Positions 34,513 to 44,557 of a DNA stretch of 58,020 nt are shown here, piece after piece (the first letter of the stretch is position 1; each line of letters opens with the position of its first letter). The notes below the pieces were generated by a model, which saw only the letters and a program-made list of their open reading frames with translations, ran no database searches and was not told the origin of the DNA. The translations under genes were made by a program, and so were the position numbers. This DNA comes from Deltaproteobacteria bacterium. Its GTDB lineage: Bacteria; Myxococcota_A; UBA796; JAFGLY01. Location of the stretch: the NCBI GenBank assembly GCA_016927815.1, contig JAFGLY010000150.1:1-58020 (forward strand). Reading direction: 5' to 3'.

Positions 34513-35463
34513 TCAGGCCACGCGGTGCGGCACGGGCCGCCCGGCCAGGAAGGCCGAGACGCTGGCCTGGAGCTCACGGGCGATGACCGCGCCGAGATCC
34601 GGGTGGAACCCGGCTCCGTGGGGCGTACACAAGACGCGGGGATGGGCCGAGATGCGGGCGATCCCGGGGTATGGCTCCTCCGGGAAGACGTCGAGTCCCA
34701 GGCCGCCGAGTCGACCGGCCTCGAGGGCGCTCCAGGCCGCCTCCAGGTCGAGCACCCCCCCCCGAGCGGTGTTCACGAGGACGACATCCGGGCGGGCGCG
34801 AGCCACTCCGGACGCGTCCACCACGGGTGGGGCACCCGGAGCGAGGCTGCAGTGGAGCGTGACGAGGCGACACGTGGCCAGCAGGTCGCCCACCGGGGCT
34901 TCCTTCACGCCCGGCAGGCGGACGGCGGGGTCGAACCCCAGCACGGAAGCGCCCAGCGCGGCGAGCACGGCGGCCATCTTGGTGCCGATCACACCCAAAC
35001 CCACCACGCCGACCGGCTGACCGCCCAGCAGCGCGACGGGCCGAGCGGGGAGATCGGCGCGGACCCAGCGCCCGGCCCGAGCGTCGTCGGACAGGTGAGG
35101 AAGATCCTTGAGGAGGGCCAGAGAAAGCGCCAGGGCCGACTCCACGACCGCGTCCCGGCGTGCGATCGGACAGCGGGCCACGACGATGCCCCGGGCACGC
35201 GCCGCGTCCAGGTCGAGATGGTCGTGGCCGTTCGTCGTGGTGAGGAGCAGGCGGCAGCGGGGCACGGCGTCGAGGGCGTCCGCGCCGACCCGTGTGAGGC
35301 TGGTCACCACGAGCACGTCGGGATCGGCGAGGTCGGCGACCGGTGCACCCTGGGGAAGCTGGAGGCAGGACAGACCCAGCGCCTCCAGGGCCGCGCGCTC
35401 CCGGGCGAGGTCGCGGTCGGTCTCGTAGGGGCTACGGCCCCAGCGGGTCAGGCGCACCGACAT
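34513..35463 (-). CDS. D-2-hydroxyacid dehydrogenase family protein
   Basis: A 316-residue NAD(P)-dependent oxidoreductase. The nucleotide motif is GVVGLGVIGTKM; catalytic Arg is in NTARGG, Glu in DVFPEEP and His in CTPHGAGFH, the usual R/E/H triad. The family includes phosphoglycerate, glyoxylate/hydroxypyruvate and 4-phosphoerythronate dehydrogenases. The acidic residue after the Rossmann strand (GFDPA) favours NAD. It is too short for SerA with an ACT domain. The substrate is unknown. The gene is divergent from radA across 101 nt. Confidence 0.88.
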   Translation of the reverse strand: MSVRLTRWGRSPYETDRDLARERAALEALGLSCLQLPQGAPVADLADPDVLVVTSLTRVGADALDAVPRCRLLLTTTNGHDHLDLDAARARGIVVARCPIARRDAVVESALALSLALLKDLPHLSDDARAGRWVRADLPARPVALLGGQPVGVVGLGVIGTKMAAVLAALGASVLGFDPAVRLPGVKEAPVGDLLATCRLVTLHCSLAPGAPPVVDASGVARARPDVVLVNTARGGVLDLEAAWSALEAGRLGGLGLDVFPEEPYPGIARISAHPRVLCTPHGAGFHPDLGAVIARELQASVSAFLAGRPVPHRVA

Positions 35464-35564
35464 GGCACCCGCGACCTAACCCGCATACCTCCTCCGCCAC
35501 GTGGTGGGCGAGGCGATCCGTCTCCCTACGATGCCCTGCACGCCGTCCGACGGGAGGAGCCCCC

Positions 35565-36903
<1,339 letters not shown>

Positions 36904-36920
<17 letters not shown>

Positions 36921-37572
36921 GCGCGTCCCAATCCTCCACGGGCCAGCCGTTCCTGCGTGCCTCGCGGGCCAGGCGCCGGTCGGGGTCCACGCAGACCGGG
37001 TGGCCCACGGCCTCCATGACCGGCAGGTCGGCCGCGGAATCGGTGTAGAACCAGGCTGTCTCGAGCAGCTCGCCGCAGGCTTCCGCGAACCGTCGGGCGT
37101 GCTCCAGCTTGCCGTCTCCGTAGCAGAACGTCCCGACCACGTCGCCGGTGAGCACGCCTTCTTTCACGGCCGGCACCGTGCAGATCGCGTCGTCCAGGCC
37201 CAGGTCCCCGGCGGCGATCCGGCCGAGATGCACAATCGAGGAGGTGAGCAGCACGGTCCGATCCCCTGCGGCCCGGTGCCGCGCCACGGCCGCCCGGCCG
37301 CCCGGCCGGACACGGGGGCCGATCTCCTCGGCCCAGAACGCCTCCATGGCCGCCTCCAGGTCCGGCTCCCGGATCCCGGCCAACCAGCTCGTACCGTTCC
37401 GGACACCCCTCTCCACGGCCACGAACCCGAGCCGGTAGAGCCCCATCCACCAGGTCGCGGCCAGGGCCCGGTGGGGGCTGATCCGGCCCTTCTCCCGCTC
37501 GCGCCGGACCCAGAGCAGCGCCGAGTTGACCGAGACGAGCGTGCGGTCGAGGTCGAACAGGGCCAGGGCCAC
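36904..37572 (-). CDS. HAD-IB family phosphatase
   Basis: A 222-residue hydrolase of the SerB-like HAD subfamily IB. Motif I is FDLDRTL, motif II is LLTSS, Lys lies in GDGKLEHA, and motif III is FYTDSAADLPVMEAVGHPVCVDPD. Substrates in this group include phosphoserine and acylglycerol phosphates, as in the CicA/LPA-type members. It is the last gene after the methyltransferase and radical SAM genes, 3 nt downstream of the latter, so cotranscription is likely. Its start is ATG at 37572. Confidence 0.86.
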
Positions 37573-37575
37573 CGC

Positions 37576-39171
37576 CTACCCCTCGTACCAGCGGGGCGTG
37601 ACGAGCCGCTCGTAGTGCTCCACCCGGAACGGGTTCATCCGCTGGCGCGCCACGTCGACCGCCATGCGCGCGGAGACCAGGGCGAACCAGGCGTACATGT
37701 CGCGGCGGTAGCGGTACGGGGAGAACAGACCGCGGGCGAGCCAGGAGGGGTTGGCGAACCGCCGGTTCATGGTGTAGAGCGCATCCGCGATCTCGTCGCG
37801 GGTCATGTGCTCGCTGTCCAGCACCGGCGTGAGCCAGTCGAAATCCTCGAACCGGCCCTCCTCCACCCAACCCTTCGCCACCGCCTCCTCGTAGATGGGC
37901 GTGCCCGGAACCGGCGTGATGGGATGGAATGCGGGGAAGTCGATGCCCAGGCTCGCTGCGAAGTCGACCTGCCGCCGGATCGTCTCCGGTGTCTCCTCCC
38001 GGACCCCCACGATGAAGGTGCCCTGGAGGAAGACCTCGGGAAACCGCCGCTTGAAGATTCGGATCGACTCCCCGCCCGCACCGCCCTCGTAGTGGGTCTT
38101 GTGGAACGAGGCGAGATCCTCGTCGCTCGCACGTTCCACGCCGATACAGACGTGGCGCAAACCCGCCCGCACCATCTTCTCGAGCACGCCCGTCTGGGCG
38201 TCACGCAGCACCGCGTCGGCGCGAAGGAAGGCGAACCAGGTGGGGTTCATCCGGGATCGGATCACGAGGTCCGAGAACGCCTCGTTGAAACGGGGATCGA
38301 TGTTCCAGGACGCATCCACGAACACGAAGCTGCGGCGACCCCAACGCCGGTACAGCCACTCCATCTCCTCCAGCGTGCGCTCGGGGCTGCGGGTGCGCCA
38401 GCGGGGCCGGAGCCGTGCACGGCCGTCGGGGCCGTAGGTTCGGTCCGCCATCGTGGTCCACCAGGCGCAGAACGTGCACTGGGACGTGCAGCCCCGGCTG
38501 TGGTGGATGGTCGTGCTGCCTGCCCCGTACAGGAGCCGGCTGGTCCCGTAGAGGTCCATCGGCACGAGGTCGTAGGCGGGCAATGGGAGCGTGTCGAGAT
38601 CGGGCACGACGGCTCGCGGCGCCGTGCGGACCACCTCGGTGCCAGCCTGGAACGCGATTCCCTCGACATCGGCGAGGCTGCCGTCGTCCAGGGCGGTCCG
38701 AGGGTCGGCCGGGTTCTCGGCCAGCTCGGCCAGGAGCGCGCGGAACGTGACCTCGCCCTCACCGATCACGATCACGTCGATGTCGCCCGGCTCTCCCTCC
38801 ACGGGACCCCCCTGCCGGTCCGCCCCCTTGCCGAGATACCGGCGCCAGAGGTTGGTGAAGTGGGCGCCACCCGCCACCCGGACCGCCCGTGGGATGCGCT
38901 CCCGGCAGAGGCGAAAGAACTTCAGGACCTCGTCCACGTAGAGCGCGTGGTTCTCCCCACACCCCACCACGTCCGGATCGAGCCGCTCGATCAGCTCCGA
39001 AAGCGATCGCCACCCGAGGTGTAGCGGCATGCAGTCCAGGATCCGCACGTCGTGTCCGTCGAGCCGTGCGGCGGCAGCCAGCGCGACCAGGGCCTGGGGC
39101 AGCATGAAGTTGTCGCCCTCGCTGACGTACGGCCAGTAGCGCCGCGGCGGATGCACCAGGACCACGCGCAC
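37576..39171 (-). CDS. Cobalamin-binding-domain radical SAM protein
   Basis: A 531-residue protein. The first 180 residues form a B12-binding-like Rossmann domain (VVLVHPPRRYWPYVSEGDN, DVVGCGENH, VIVIGEGEVTF). The radical SAM core has CTSQCTFC (Cys228, Cys232, Cys235) with TTIHHSRG before it. This is the BchE/HpnP/HpnJ class, which carries out methylations and ring or C-C chemistry on lipids, tetrapyrroles and natural products. Start at GTG 39171: its G overlaps the methyltransferase TAG (TAGTG) and GAGG lies 6 nt before. The residues after about 400 are less conserved. The substrate is unknown. Confidence 0.88.
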   Translation of the reverse strand: MRVVLVHPPRRYWPYVSEGDNFMLPQALVALAAAARLDGHDVRILDCMPLHLGWRSLSELIERLDPDVVGCGENHALYVDEVLKFFRLCRERIPRAVRVAGGAHFTNLWRRYLGKGADRQGGPVEGEPGDIDVIVIGEGEVTFRALLAELAENPADPRTALDDGSLADVEGIAFQAGTEVVRTAPRAVVPDLDTLPLPAYDLVPMDLYGTSRLLYGAGSTTIHHSRGCTSQCTFCAWWTTMADRTYGPDGRARLRPRWRTRSPERTLEEMEWLYRRWGRRSFVFVDASWNIDPRFNEAFSDLVIRSRMNPTWFAFLRADAVLRDAQTGVLEKMVRAGLRHVCIGVERASDEDLASFHKTHYEGGAGGESIRIFKRRFPEVFLQGTFIVGVREETPETIRRQVDFAASLGIDFPAFHPITPVPGTPIYEEAVAKGWVEEGRFEDFDWLTPVLDSEHMTRDEIADALYTMNRRFANPSWLARGLFSPYRYRRDMYAWFALVSARMAVDVARQRMNPFRVEHYERLVTPRWYEG

Positions 39172-40151
39172 TAGACACCTCGCTTCCGTGCCAGTACCGT
39201 CCAGGCACGGTTCCAGGGACGGGTGATCGGGTGCGCCCGGCAGCGCGCCTCCCAGTCCAGGAGCGTTGGGAAATCCCCCGCACCCGCCGCGGCTTCGAAC
39301 GGACCCCCGACGGCGTAGTGGGTGGGCGCCAACTCCAGGATCTCGAAGTCGTGGAGGAGCGCCCGTACGGCGGCTTCGTCGTAGGTCCGAACCCACCGAT
39401 CGCCCCACGCCGACACGGGACCGCCGTCCAGGAGGGCACCGAGCGTGCCCGGCGCCACGCCGGGTGCCGCAGCCCACCCGAGTGTCGCCTCCACCGAGAG
39501 GCAGAGCACGCCCCCCGGTTTCAGGACGCGGGTCGCAGCCTCCACGAGCGCCTCGGGATCCTCCACGTAGCAGGCGACTTCCGCGCAGACCACGGCATCC
39601 ACGGGCGCCAGGTCGGGCAGCCGCTCCCCGGTGGTCCAGTGGAGGTCCAGGCGGCCGGGTCCACCCGCAGCGTGCCACAGCGTGCGCCACAGTGAGGGGA
39701 GGATCGGATCCACCCCCTCCACCTCGCAGCCCCGTTCGAGCAGCCAACCCGCGAAGCGCCCGGCACCCACGCCCAGGTCCAGGACACGCGATGCGCCGCG
39801 CAAGGCGGTCTCCCAGTGGTGGAGGTACAGATCCCGCTCCAGCATCGTGACCCCGTGCACCGGGCTCGAAGGGTCCTGGAGATCCATCCAGTCGGGGTGC
39901 TGGGCCCAGTCACGAACCGCGCCTTCGAGGTTCCAGAGCGGCCCCGGAGGCGCGGGCTCCCCGCGGGAGATCGCCTCCAGGCGGGGATCTCCCGGGGGCA
40001 TCCGAAAGGCCCGGCCTGCCCACCGATCGAGCGCGATGCACGGCCACGGCGGCCGCCCCGGCGGCCGGGGCAGGGGCGATCCGTCCAGGGCGGTGGCCTC
40101 GAACAACGACAGGACGGACTCCGGGTTGACAGCGACGGTCCGGTCTATCAT
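39171..40151 (-). CDS. SAM-dependent methyltransferase
   Basis: A 326-residue class I methyltransferase. Motif I is VLDLGVGAGRF (123-133) and the acidic residue follows in EVEGVDP; later motifs are VDAVVCAEVACYVEDPEAL and LKPGGVLCLSVE. About 100 residues precede the fold, rich in Pro and Trp (PGRPPWPCIALDRW), perhaps for substrate binding. The ATG at 40151 lies inside a 12-bp palindrome and lacks a clear ribosome binding site, so a later start is possible. The gene lies 198 nt downstream of lpxC and overlaps the radical SAM gene by 1 nt. Confidence 0.85.
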   Translation of the reverse strand: MIDRTVAVNPESVLSLFEATALDGSPLPRPPGRPPWPCIALDRWAGRAFRMPPGDPRLEAISRGEPAPPGPLWNLEGAVRDWAQHPDWMDLQDPSSPVHGVTMLERDLYLHHWETALRGASRVLDLGVGAGRFAGWLLERGCEVEGVDPILPSLWRTLWHAAGGPGRLDLHWTTGERLPDLAPVDAVVCAEVACYVEDPEALVEAATRVLKPGGVLCLSVEATLGWAAAPGVAPGTLGALLDGGPVSAWGDRWVRTYDEAAVRALLHDFEILELAPTHYAVGGPFEAAAGAGDFPTLLDWEARCRAHPITRPWNRAWTVLARKRGV

Positions 40152-40154
40152 GAT
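40126..40154 (+). promoter_or_regulatory. Candidate plus-strand promoter with CTATCATGATAG palindrome
   Basis: TTGACA (40126-40131) is followed after 17 nt by CATGAT (40149-40154); TATCAT (40146-40151) is a better -10 match but only 14 nt away. The 12-bp perfect palindrome CTATCATGATAG (40145-40156) covers the -10 area and, on the other strand, the methyltransferase ATG. It would drive the short ORF at 40206. The TTGACA lies inside the 5' coding part of the methyltransferase if that gene starts at 40151. Confidence 0.4.
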
Positions 40155-40205
40155 AGGTCCGGTGCGGGGCTCTCGCTCCCGCCATCCCCCCTCCTGGAGG
40201 TTCCC

Positions 40206-40256
40206 ATGTTCTGGCGTCCGTCGCCGCGTCCCCGGCCGGGGCCCAAGCGCCCGTAG
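40206..40256 (+). CDS. Candidate 16-residue Pro/Arg-rich peptide
   Basis: The short ORF reads MFWRPSPRPRPGPKRP, with stop TAG at 40254-40256. TGGAGG (40195-40200) stands 5 nt before the ATG, an ideal ribosome binding site. A TTGACA promoter lies about 75 nt upstream and a GC-rich hairpin about 65 nt downstream. The peptide has six Pro, four Arg and one Lys, like proline-rich antimicrobial peptides or a translation-arrest leader. It is antisense to the minus-strand series, between lpxC and the methyltransferase gene. Expression is not proven; chance occurrence of so short an ORF is possible. Confidence 0.35.
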   Translation: MFWRPSPRPRPGPKRP

Positions 40257-40320
40257 CCGCCGGATCCCCGGCAGGGGTCCCGGCGGACGGCCTGTCGCCG
40301 GCCACGGGATCTCACGCAGG

Positions 40321-40342
40321 CCGCCGCCCCTCGGGGCGGCGG
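40321..40342. terminator. GC-rich hairpin behind lpxC and behind the 16-codon ORF
   Basis: CCGCCGCCC (40321-40329) pairs with GGGCGGCGG (40334-40342) around a CTCG loop. It lies 8 nt beyond the lpxC stop on the minus strand and about 65 nt beyond the 16-codon ORF on the plus strand, so it could end both. No clear T-run follows on either side. A second, bulged hairpin stands at 40262-40280. Confidence 0.45.
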
Positions 40343-40349
40343 ACTCGTC

Positions 40350-41201
40350 TCATCCTCTCTCCACGCGGGTTCGTCTCGCGAGGAGGGCATGGAGCAGTGC
40401 CACGTGAAGCGCGTGGCCGGGGAGGTACACCTCGGCCCGCGCTTCCAGGGGTGCATCCAGGAGTGCGAGGTCTCCCAGGAGATCCACCACCTTGTGGCGC
40501 AACGGTTCGTCCGGGTGGCGCAGCCCGCCGGGATTGAGCACGCCGTCGCCGTCGAGCACCACCACGACGTCGAGATCGCCCCCCTGCCCGAGGCCCGCCG
40601 CCCGGAGCGCGTCCACCTCGGATCGGAAGACGAAGGTCCGCGCCCATGCGAGGTGGCGGCGAAAGCCGGCGGGCGTGAGGGTTCCACGGTGTCGCCGGTC
40701 GTGCAGGAGGGGGTGGTCGAAGTTCACCCGCACGTCCCAGGACATCCGCGGCGCGGGCAGGAGGCACGCCCGGCGCGATCCCTGGCTCACCAGGACGGGT
40801 GCATCCACCACGACGGGACAGCAGCGCGCCTGCTGCACGCTCCGGCCGGCGGCGTCGAGGGCCGACAGCCAGAGAGCCGCGGATCCATCGAGCGCGGGTA
40901 CCTCGGGCCCGTCCACCTCCACCAGGACGTTGTCGATGTGCGCCGCGGCGAGTGCCGCCAGGAGGTGCTCCACCGTGGACACCCGCTGCCCGTCCACGCC
41001 GAGGGTGGTCGCGCGCCGGCTGTCCACCACCGAGGACACCCGGGCGGGAATGGGCACGGGCTCCGGCAGGTCGACGCGCCGGAACACGCGCCCGTGGCCG
41101 GCGGGCGCCGGGAGGAGCCGCACGGCCACGGTCCGTCCGCTGTGGAGCCCCCGGCCCTCCACCCCGACGATTCCGGCCAGCGTGGCCTGGTACCGCGCCA
41201 T
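40350..41201 (-). CDS. lpxC: UDP-3-O-acyl-N-acetylglucosamine deacetylase
   Basis: A 283-residue zinc amidase, the first committed step of lipid A synthesis. It begins with the family GxGLHSG motif (VEGRGLHSG) and has the zinc ligands His79 (STVEHLLAAL), His236 and Asp240 (LRHKVVDLLGD) and the catalytic His263 (PGHALHVALL), at positions close to those of the E. coli enzyme. It shows that the cell makes lipopolysaccharide. Here it lies 6 nt behind the DUF192 gene in the yebC-ruvCAB series, not in a cell-division or lpx cluster. Confidence 0.95.
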   Translation of the reverse strand: MARYQATLAGIVGVEGRGLHSGRTVAVRLLPAPAGHGRVFRRVDLPEPVPIPARVSSVVDSRRATTLGVDGQRVSTVEHLLAALAAAHIDNVLVEVDGPEVPALDGSAALWLSALDAAGRSVQQARCCPVVVDAPVLVSQGSRRACLLPAPRMSWDVRVNFDHPLLHDRRHRGTLTPAGFRRHLAWARTFVFRSEVDALRAAGLGQGGDLDVVVVLDGDGVLNPGGLRHPDEPLRHKVVDLLGDLALLDAPLEARAEVYLPGHALHVALLHALLARRTRVERG

Positions 41202-41207
41202 GCCCGC

Positions 41208-41627
41208 CTACCGCTCCGAGGGGCCGGGCAGGCCTTCCACCCGCGCCCCCACCCCGACGCCGTTCGCGTCGAACCAGCCCCGGTTCATCTCCAGGGCGTA
41301 CAGAGCGGGGGCACCGGACGACACGGACGTGCGGTCGAAGGGCGCCAGGTCGCGGAGGCGGACGATCTCCCCGCTGGCCGACACGAAGGCGATCGTGAGC
41401 GGGATGCGGGTGTTCTCCATCCAGAAGGAGAGCGCCTCGGAGGCGGGGTACACGAAGAGCATCCCCTCGTCGGGCCCGATGGCGTCGCGGTACATGAGTC
41501 CCCGGGCCCGAAGTTCGGGCGTATCGGCGACCTCCGCCCGGACCCCGTGCCCGCCCACCTCGAGGGGTAACGTCGGCAGCCGGTCCGGGTGGAGGCAGCC
41601 GGCGGCGATCAGCAGGAGCAGGGGCAT
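41208..41627 (-). CDS. DUF192 lipoprotein
   Basis: A 139-residue protein with lipoprotein signal [11 protein letters not shown] (Cys11). The rest is a DUF192 domain, recognised by RARGLMYRDAIGPDEGMLFVYP and SFWMENTRIPLTIAFV. DUF192 proteins are small beta-barrels exported in many bacteria; their function is unknown. Its ATG overlaps the ruvB TGA by 1 nt (TGATG), implying coupling. Confidence 0.9.
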   Translation of the reverse strand: MPLLLLIAAGCLHPDRLPTLPLEVGGHGVRAEVADTPELRARGLMYRDAIGPDEGMLFVYPASEALSFWMENTRIPLTIAFVSASGEIVRLRDLAPFDRTSVSSGAPALYALEMNRGWFDANGVGVGARVEGLPGPSER

Positions 41628-42628
41628 CAGAACAGGCTCTCCGGGCCCGCCTGGGGCAGGCCCACCTGGCGGCGGCCCCGGCTGGTCACGACACGACCGC
41701 GCGGCGTGCGCTGGAGGTAGCCCTCCCGGATGAGGTAGGGTTCGTAGACGTCCTCGATGGTGTCGCGCTCCTCGCCGATCGCCGCCGCCAGGTTCTCCAC
41801 CCCCACCGGGCCACCGTCGAACTTGAGGGCCACCGTCTCCAGGATCCGGCGGTCCATCTTGTCGAGGCCCGCCTCGTCCACCTCGAGCCGCTCCAGCGCC
41901 GTACGCGTCACCTCGAGGTCCACCGCCCGGTGCCCCTCGACCTGGGCGAAGTCCCGAACCCGGCGCAGGAGCCGGTTGGCGATGCGCGGCGTGCCCCGCG
42001 AGCGGCGGGACAGCTCCACGGCCGCCTCGGGCTCCACCGTCACCCCGAGCCGGTCGGCGGCCCTCAGGATGACCTGGTGCAACTCCTCGGGAGAGTAGAA
42101 GTCGAGCGTGCAGTGGATCCCGAACCGGCCGAGCAGGGGTGGGGTGAGCAGGCCCGAGCGCGTGGTGGCACCCACCAGCGTGAACGGGGCCACCTGGACC
42201 TTGATCGACTGGGCGGAAGGCCCCTGTCCCAGCACGATGTCGAGTTGGAAGTCCTCCATGGCCGGGTACAGGATCTCCTCCACCGCCCGGTTCATCCGAT
42301 GGATCTCGTCGATGAACAGCACGTCGCGGGGCTGGAGGTTGGTGAGGATGGCCGCCAGGTCGCCTCCGCGCTCGAGCGTGGGTCCGCTCGCCGTCTGGAT
42401 GCCGACCCCCAACTCCTCGGCCACGATGCAGGCGAGGCTGGTCTTGCCCAACCCGGGGGGCCCGGCGAGCAGGACGTGGTCCATGGACTCGCCCCGCTGG
42501 ACGGCTGCCCGCATGTAGACCCGGAGGTTCTCCTTGATGCGCACCTGGCCCACGAACTCGTCGAGGTTGCGGGGCCGGAGGGCGGGATCGGCGCGATCGG
42601 CGTCGCGGGGGTCGACGATGCGGGTCAA
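41627..42628 (-). CDS. ruvB: Holliday junction branch migration ATPase RuvB
   Basis: A 333-residue AAA+ motor for branch migration with RuvA. Walker A is GPPGLGKT (56-63), Walker B is FIDEIHRM, sensor 1 is [19 protein letters not shown] with the arginine finger, and the C-terminal winged helix follows. The start is taken as TTG 42628: it overlaps the ruvA TGA (TTGA), GGAGGAG lies just upstream and the protein then starts where family members do. Readings that go further upstream are shadow sequence. Confidence 0.95.
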   Translation of the reverse strand: MTRIVDPRDADRADPALRPRNLDEFVGQVRIKENLRVYMRAAVQRGESMDHVLLAGPPGLGKTSLACIVAEELGVGIQTASGPTLERGGDLAAILTNLQPRDVLFIDEIHRMNRAVEEILYPAMEDFQLDIVLGQGPSAQSIKVQVAPFTLVGATTRSGLLTPPLLGRFGIHCTLDFYSPEELHQVILRAADRLGVTVEPEAAVELSRRSRGTPRIANRLLRRVRDFAQVEGHRAVDLEVTRTALERLEVDEAGLDKMDRRILETVALKFDGGPVGVENLAAAIGEERDTIEDVYEPYLIREGYLQRTPRGRVVTSRGRRQVGLPQAGPESLF

Positions 42629-43236
42629 GGCTCCTCCTCGCTCGCCCTGGGGCCAGGACCCCCTCCGAGGATCTGGAGGGACGTGCGGATCCGCTCCTCG
42701 AGCGGCGCGTCCTGGCGGCCCGCCTCTGCGAGGTGGGTGAGGGCGTTCTGGATCTCGGTGCGGCGGAAGCCGAGACGCGCCAGCGCGAGCGGGAGCGGAT
42801 CGTCCGGCCGGACCGCCACCGGCTGGGCGAGCTCGACGGGCTCGGGCGCGATCCGTCCGGCGAGGTCCACCACGAGCCGCTGGGCGGTGCGGGATCCCAC
42901 GCCCGGGACCCGTTTCAGGGCGCTCACGTCCTGGCGCGCCACCGCGTCGGCCAGTTCGCGGCGGGAGAGGGTGCCGAGCACGGCCAGCGCCGTGCGTGCG
43001 CCCACGCCGGGCACCTCGAGGAGGATCTCGAAGAGGTCGCGATCCACCGCCGAGGCAAAGCCGAACAGGTGGAAGGCGTCCTCCCGCACGAGCGTAGAGA
43101 CGTGGAGCACGGTCTCCTCGCCCGGATCGGCAGCCGGCACAGCCGGCACGAACACGCGATAGCCCACGCCCCCCACCTCCAGGACGACGTGGTCCTCGGC
43201 CGCACCCACGATCACACCCCGCAGCCGTCGGATCAC
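42625..43236 (-). CDS. ruvA: Holliday junction DNA-binding protein RuvA
   Basis: A 203-residue protein of normal length. It has the N-terminal OB fold ([28 protein letters not shown]), two helix-hairpin-helix motifs ([16 protein letters not shown] and [16 protein letters not shown]) and the small C-terminal domain that touches RuvB. It starts at GTG 43236, overlapping the ruvC TGA (GTGA). Confidence 0.95.
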   Translation of the reverse strand: MIRRLRGVIVGAAEDHVVLEVGGVGYRVFVPAVPAADPGEETVLHVSTLVREDAFHLFGFASAVDRDLFEILLEVPGVGARTALAVLGTLSRRELADAVARQDVSALKRVPGVGSRTAQRLVVDLAGRIAPEPVELAQPVAVRPDDPLPLALARLGFRRTEIQNALTHLAEAGRQDAPLEERIRTSLQILGGGPGPRASEEEP

Positions 43237-43727
43237 GGTGCACCTCCCCCTTCCGCCGGCATGCGTGCGTGGGCGAGGTGCGTGATGGCCACGGCCAGGG
43301 CGTCGCTGACGTCGGTGGGGCCGTCGGGCAGATCCCCGAGCAGCAGCCGCACCGTCCGCCCCACCTGGGTCTTGTCAGCCCCTCCCCATCCCGCGGCGGC
43401 CTTCTTGATGTGGGTGGTGCCGTACTCGTGGATGGGGAGGCCCGCCTCGGCCGCCGCGAGGAGCGCGACCCCCCGTGCGTGGCCGAGCCGGATGGCCGAG
43501 TCCGACGATCGGTGGCGAAAGATGGCCTCCACCGCGACGGCGTCGGGGCTCCAGGCGCGGACCACCTCCACGAGGCCCCGGTGCAGGAACACCAGTCGGG
43601 TGGGCAGGTCCGCGGATCGAGGCGGCACCAGGGCGCCGGACGCGACGTGCACGTAGCGGCCGCGCTCGCGCGTCACCACGCCCCAGCCCGTGGTGCGGCT
43701 GCCGGGATCGATGCCGAGCACGCGCAT
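43233..43727 (-). CDS. ruvC: Holliday junction resolvase RuvC
   Basis: A 164-residue RNase H-fold nuclease that cuts the junction held by RuvAB. Catalytic acidic residues are visible: Asp7 in GIDPG, Glu in VAVEAIF and the Asp pair in DVSDALAVA. It lies 15 nt behind yebC and overlaps ruvA by 4 nt. Confidence 0.95.
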   Translation of the reverse strand: MRVLGIDPGSRTTGWGVVTRERGRYVHVASGALVPPRSADLPTRLVFLHRGLVEVVRAWSPDAVAVEAIFRHRSSDSAIRLGHARGVALLAAAEAGLPIHEYGTTHIKKAAAGWGGADKTQVGRTVRLLLGDLPDGPTDVSDALAVAITHLAHARMPAEGGGAP

Positions 43728-43742
43728 GGGGGATCCGGGGGG

Positions 43743-44492
43743 CTATCCCCCCGCAGCCTCGAGGTCGGTATCGGAGAGCTCTGCGTTGGTGTAGACGTTC
43801 TGAACGTCGTCGCTGTCCTCCAGCGTCTCCACCAGGCGCAGGATCTGCTCGGCCTGCTTCCCCTCCACCCGGGCCTGAGTCGTGGCGACGTAGGTGAGTT
43901 CGGATCCGGACGGCGCGAACCCCGACCGCCTCAAGCCCTCCAGGCAGGCGTCACAGGCCTCCGGGCTGCAGGTGACCTCGAACACGTCGTCCTCGCGGGA
44001 GACGTCGTCGGCACCCGCCTCGATGGCGGCCAGCAGGAGGGCGTCCTCGTCCACGCCCTCGGTGGGCAGGGTGACGATCCCGACCCGGCGGAAGAGGAAC
44101 CCCACGCAGCCGGTGGTACCCAGGTTTCCGCCGGTGCGCGTGAAGGCGTGGCGGACGTCCGCGGTGGCACGGTGTCGGTTGTCCGTGAGCACCTGGACCA
44201 GCACCGCGACGCCCCCCGCTCCGTATCCCTCGAACTGCACCTCCTCGAAGCTCGTGGTGTCCACGCCCCCGCTGCCGCGAGCGATGGCGCGCTCGATGGT
44301 GTCGCGGGGCATGGAGTTCGCCCGCGCCTTGTCCACGGCCGCCCTCAACCGGGGATTGGCGTCCGGGTCGCCGCCGCCGACCCGGGCGGCGACGGTGATC
44401 TCTCGGATGAGCTTCGTGAAGACCTTGCCTCGGGCTGCATCGGCCGCACCCTTGCGGCGCTTGATGTTGGCCCACTTGCTGTGACCGGACAT
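43743..44492 (-). CDS. yebC: YebC/PmpR family translational or transcriptional regulator
   Basis: A 249-residue protein with the family start MSGHSKWANIKRRKGAADAARGKVFTK and motifs RAAVDKARANSMPRDTIERAI and FEGYGAGGVAVLV. Older work describes the family as DNA-binding regulators; newer work shows that YebC-type proteins help ribosomes pass proline stretches. It is the first gene before ruvCAB, as in many bacteria. The ATG at 44492 is the family start. Confidence 0.95.
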   Translation of the reverse strand: MSGHSKWANIKRRKGAADAARGKVFTKLIREITVAARVGGGDPDANPRLRAAVDKARANSMPRDTIERAIARGSGGVDTTSFEEVQFEGYGAGGVAVLVQVLTDNRHRATADVRHAFTRTGGNLGTTGCVGFLFRRVGIVTLPTEGVDEDALLLAAIEAGADDVSREDDVFEVTCSPEACDACLEGLRRSGFAPSGSELTYVATTQARVEGKQAEQILRLVETLEDSDDVQNVYTNAELSDTDLEAAGG

Positions 44493-44521
44493 GGAGACCC
44501 CGCGGGACCGGCGAAAATCTT

Positions 44522-44557
44522 GGATCCGGCCGACAGACAGGAGATACCGCCGGATCC
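44522..44557. repeat. Inverted repeat upstream of yebC
   Basis: GGATCCGGC (44522-44530) and GCCGGATCC (44549-44557) are perfect 9-bp inverted arms with an 18-nt centre. They lie 30-65 nt upstream of the yebC start, where they could form an mRNA leader hairpin or bind a dimeric regulator. Confidence 0.45.

Noticed and set aside
41627-43243. ruvB read as a 538-residue protein
   Set aside because: The extra N-terminal part is antisense-like Arg/Gly sequence overlapping ruvA; the TTG at 42628 with GGAGGAG gives the normal family length.
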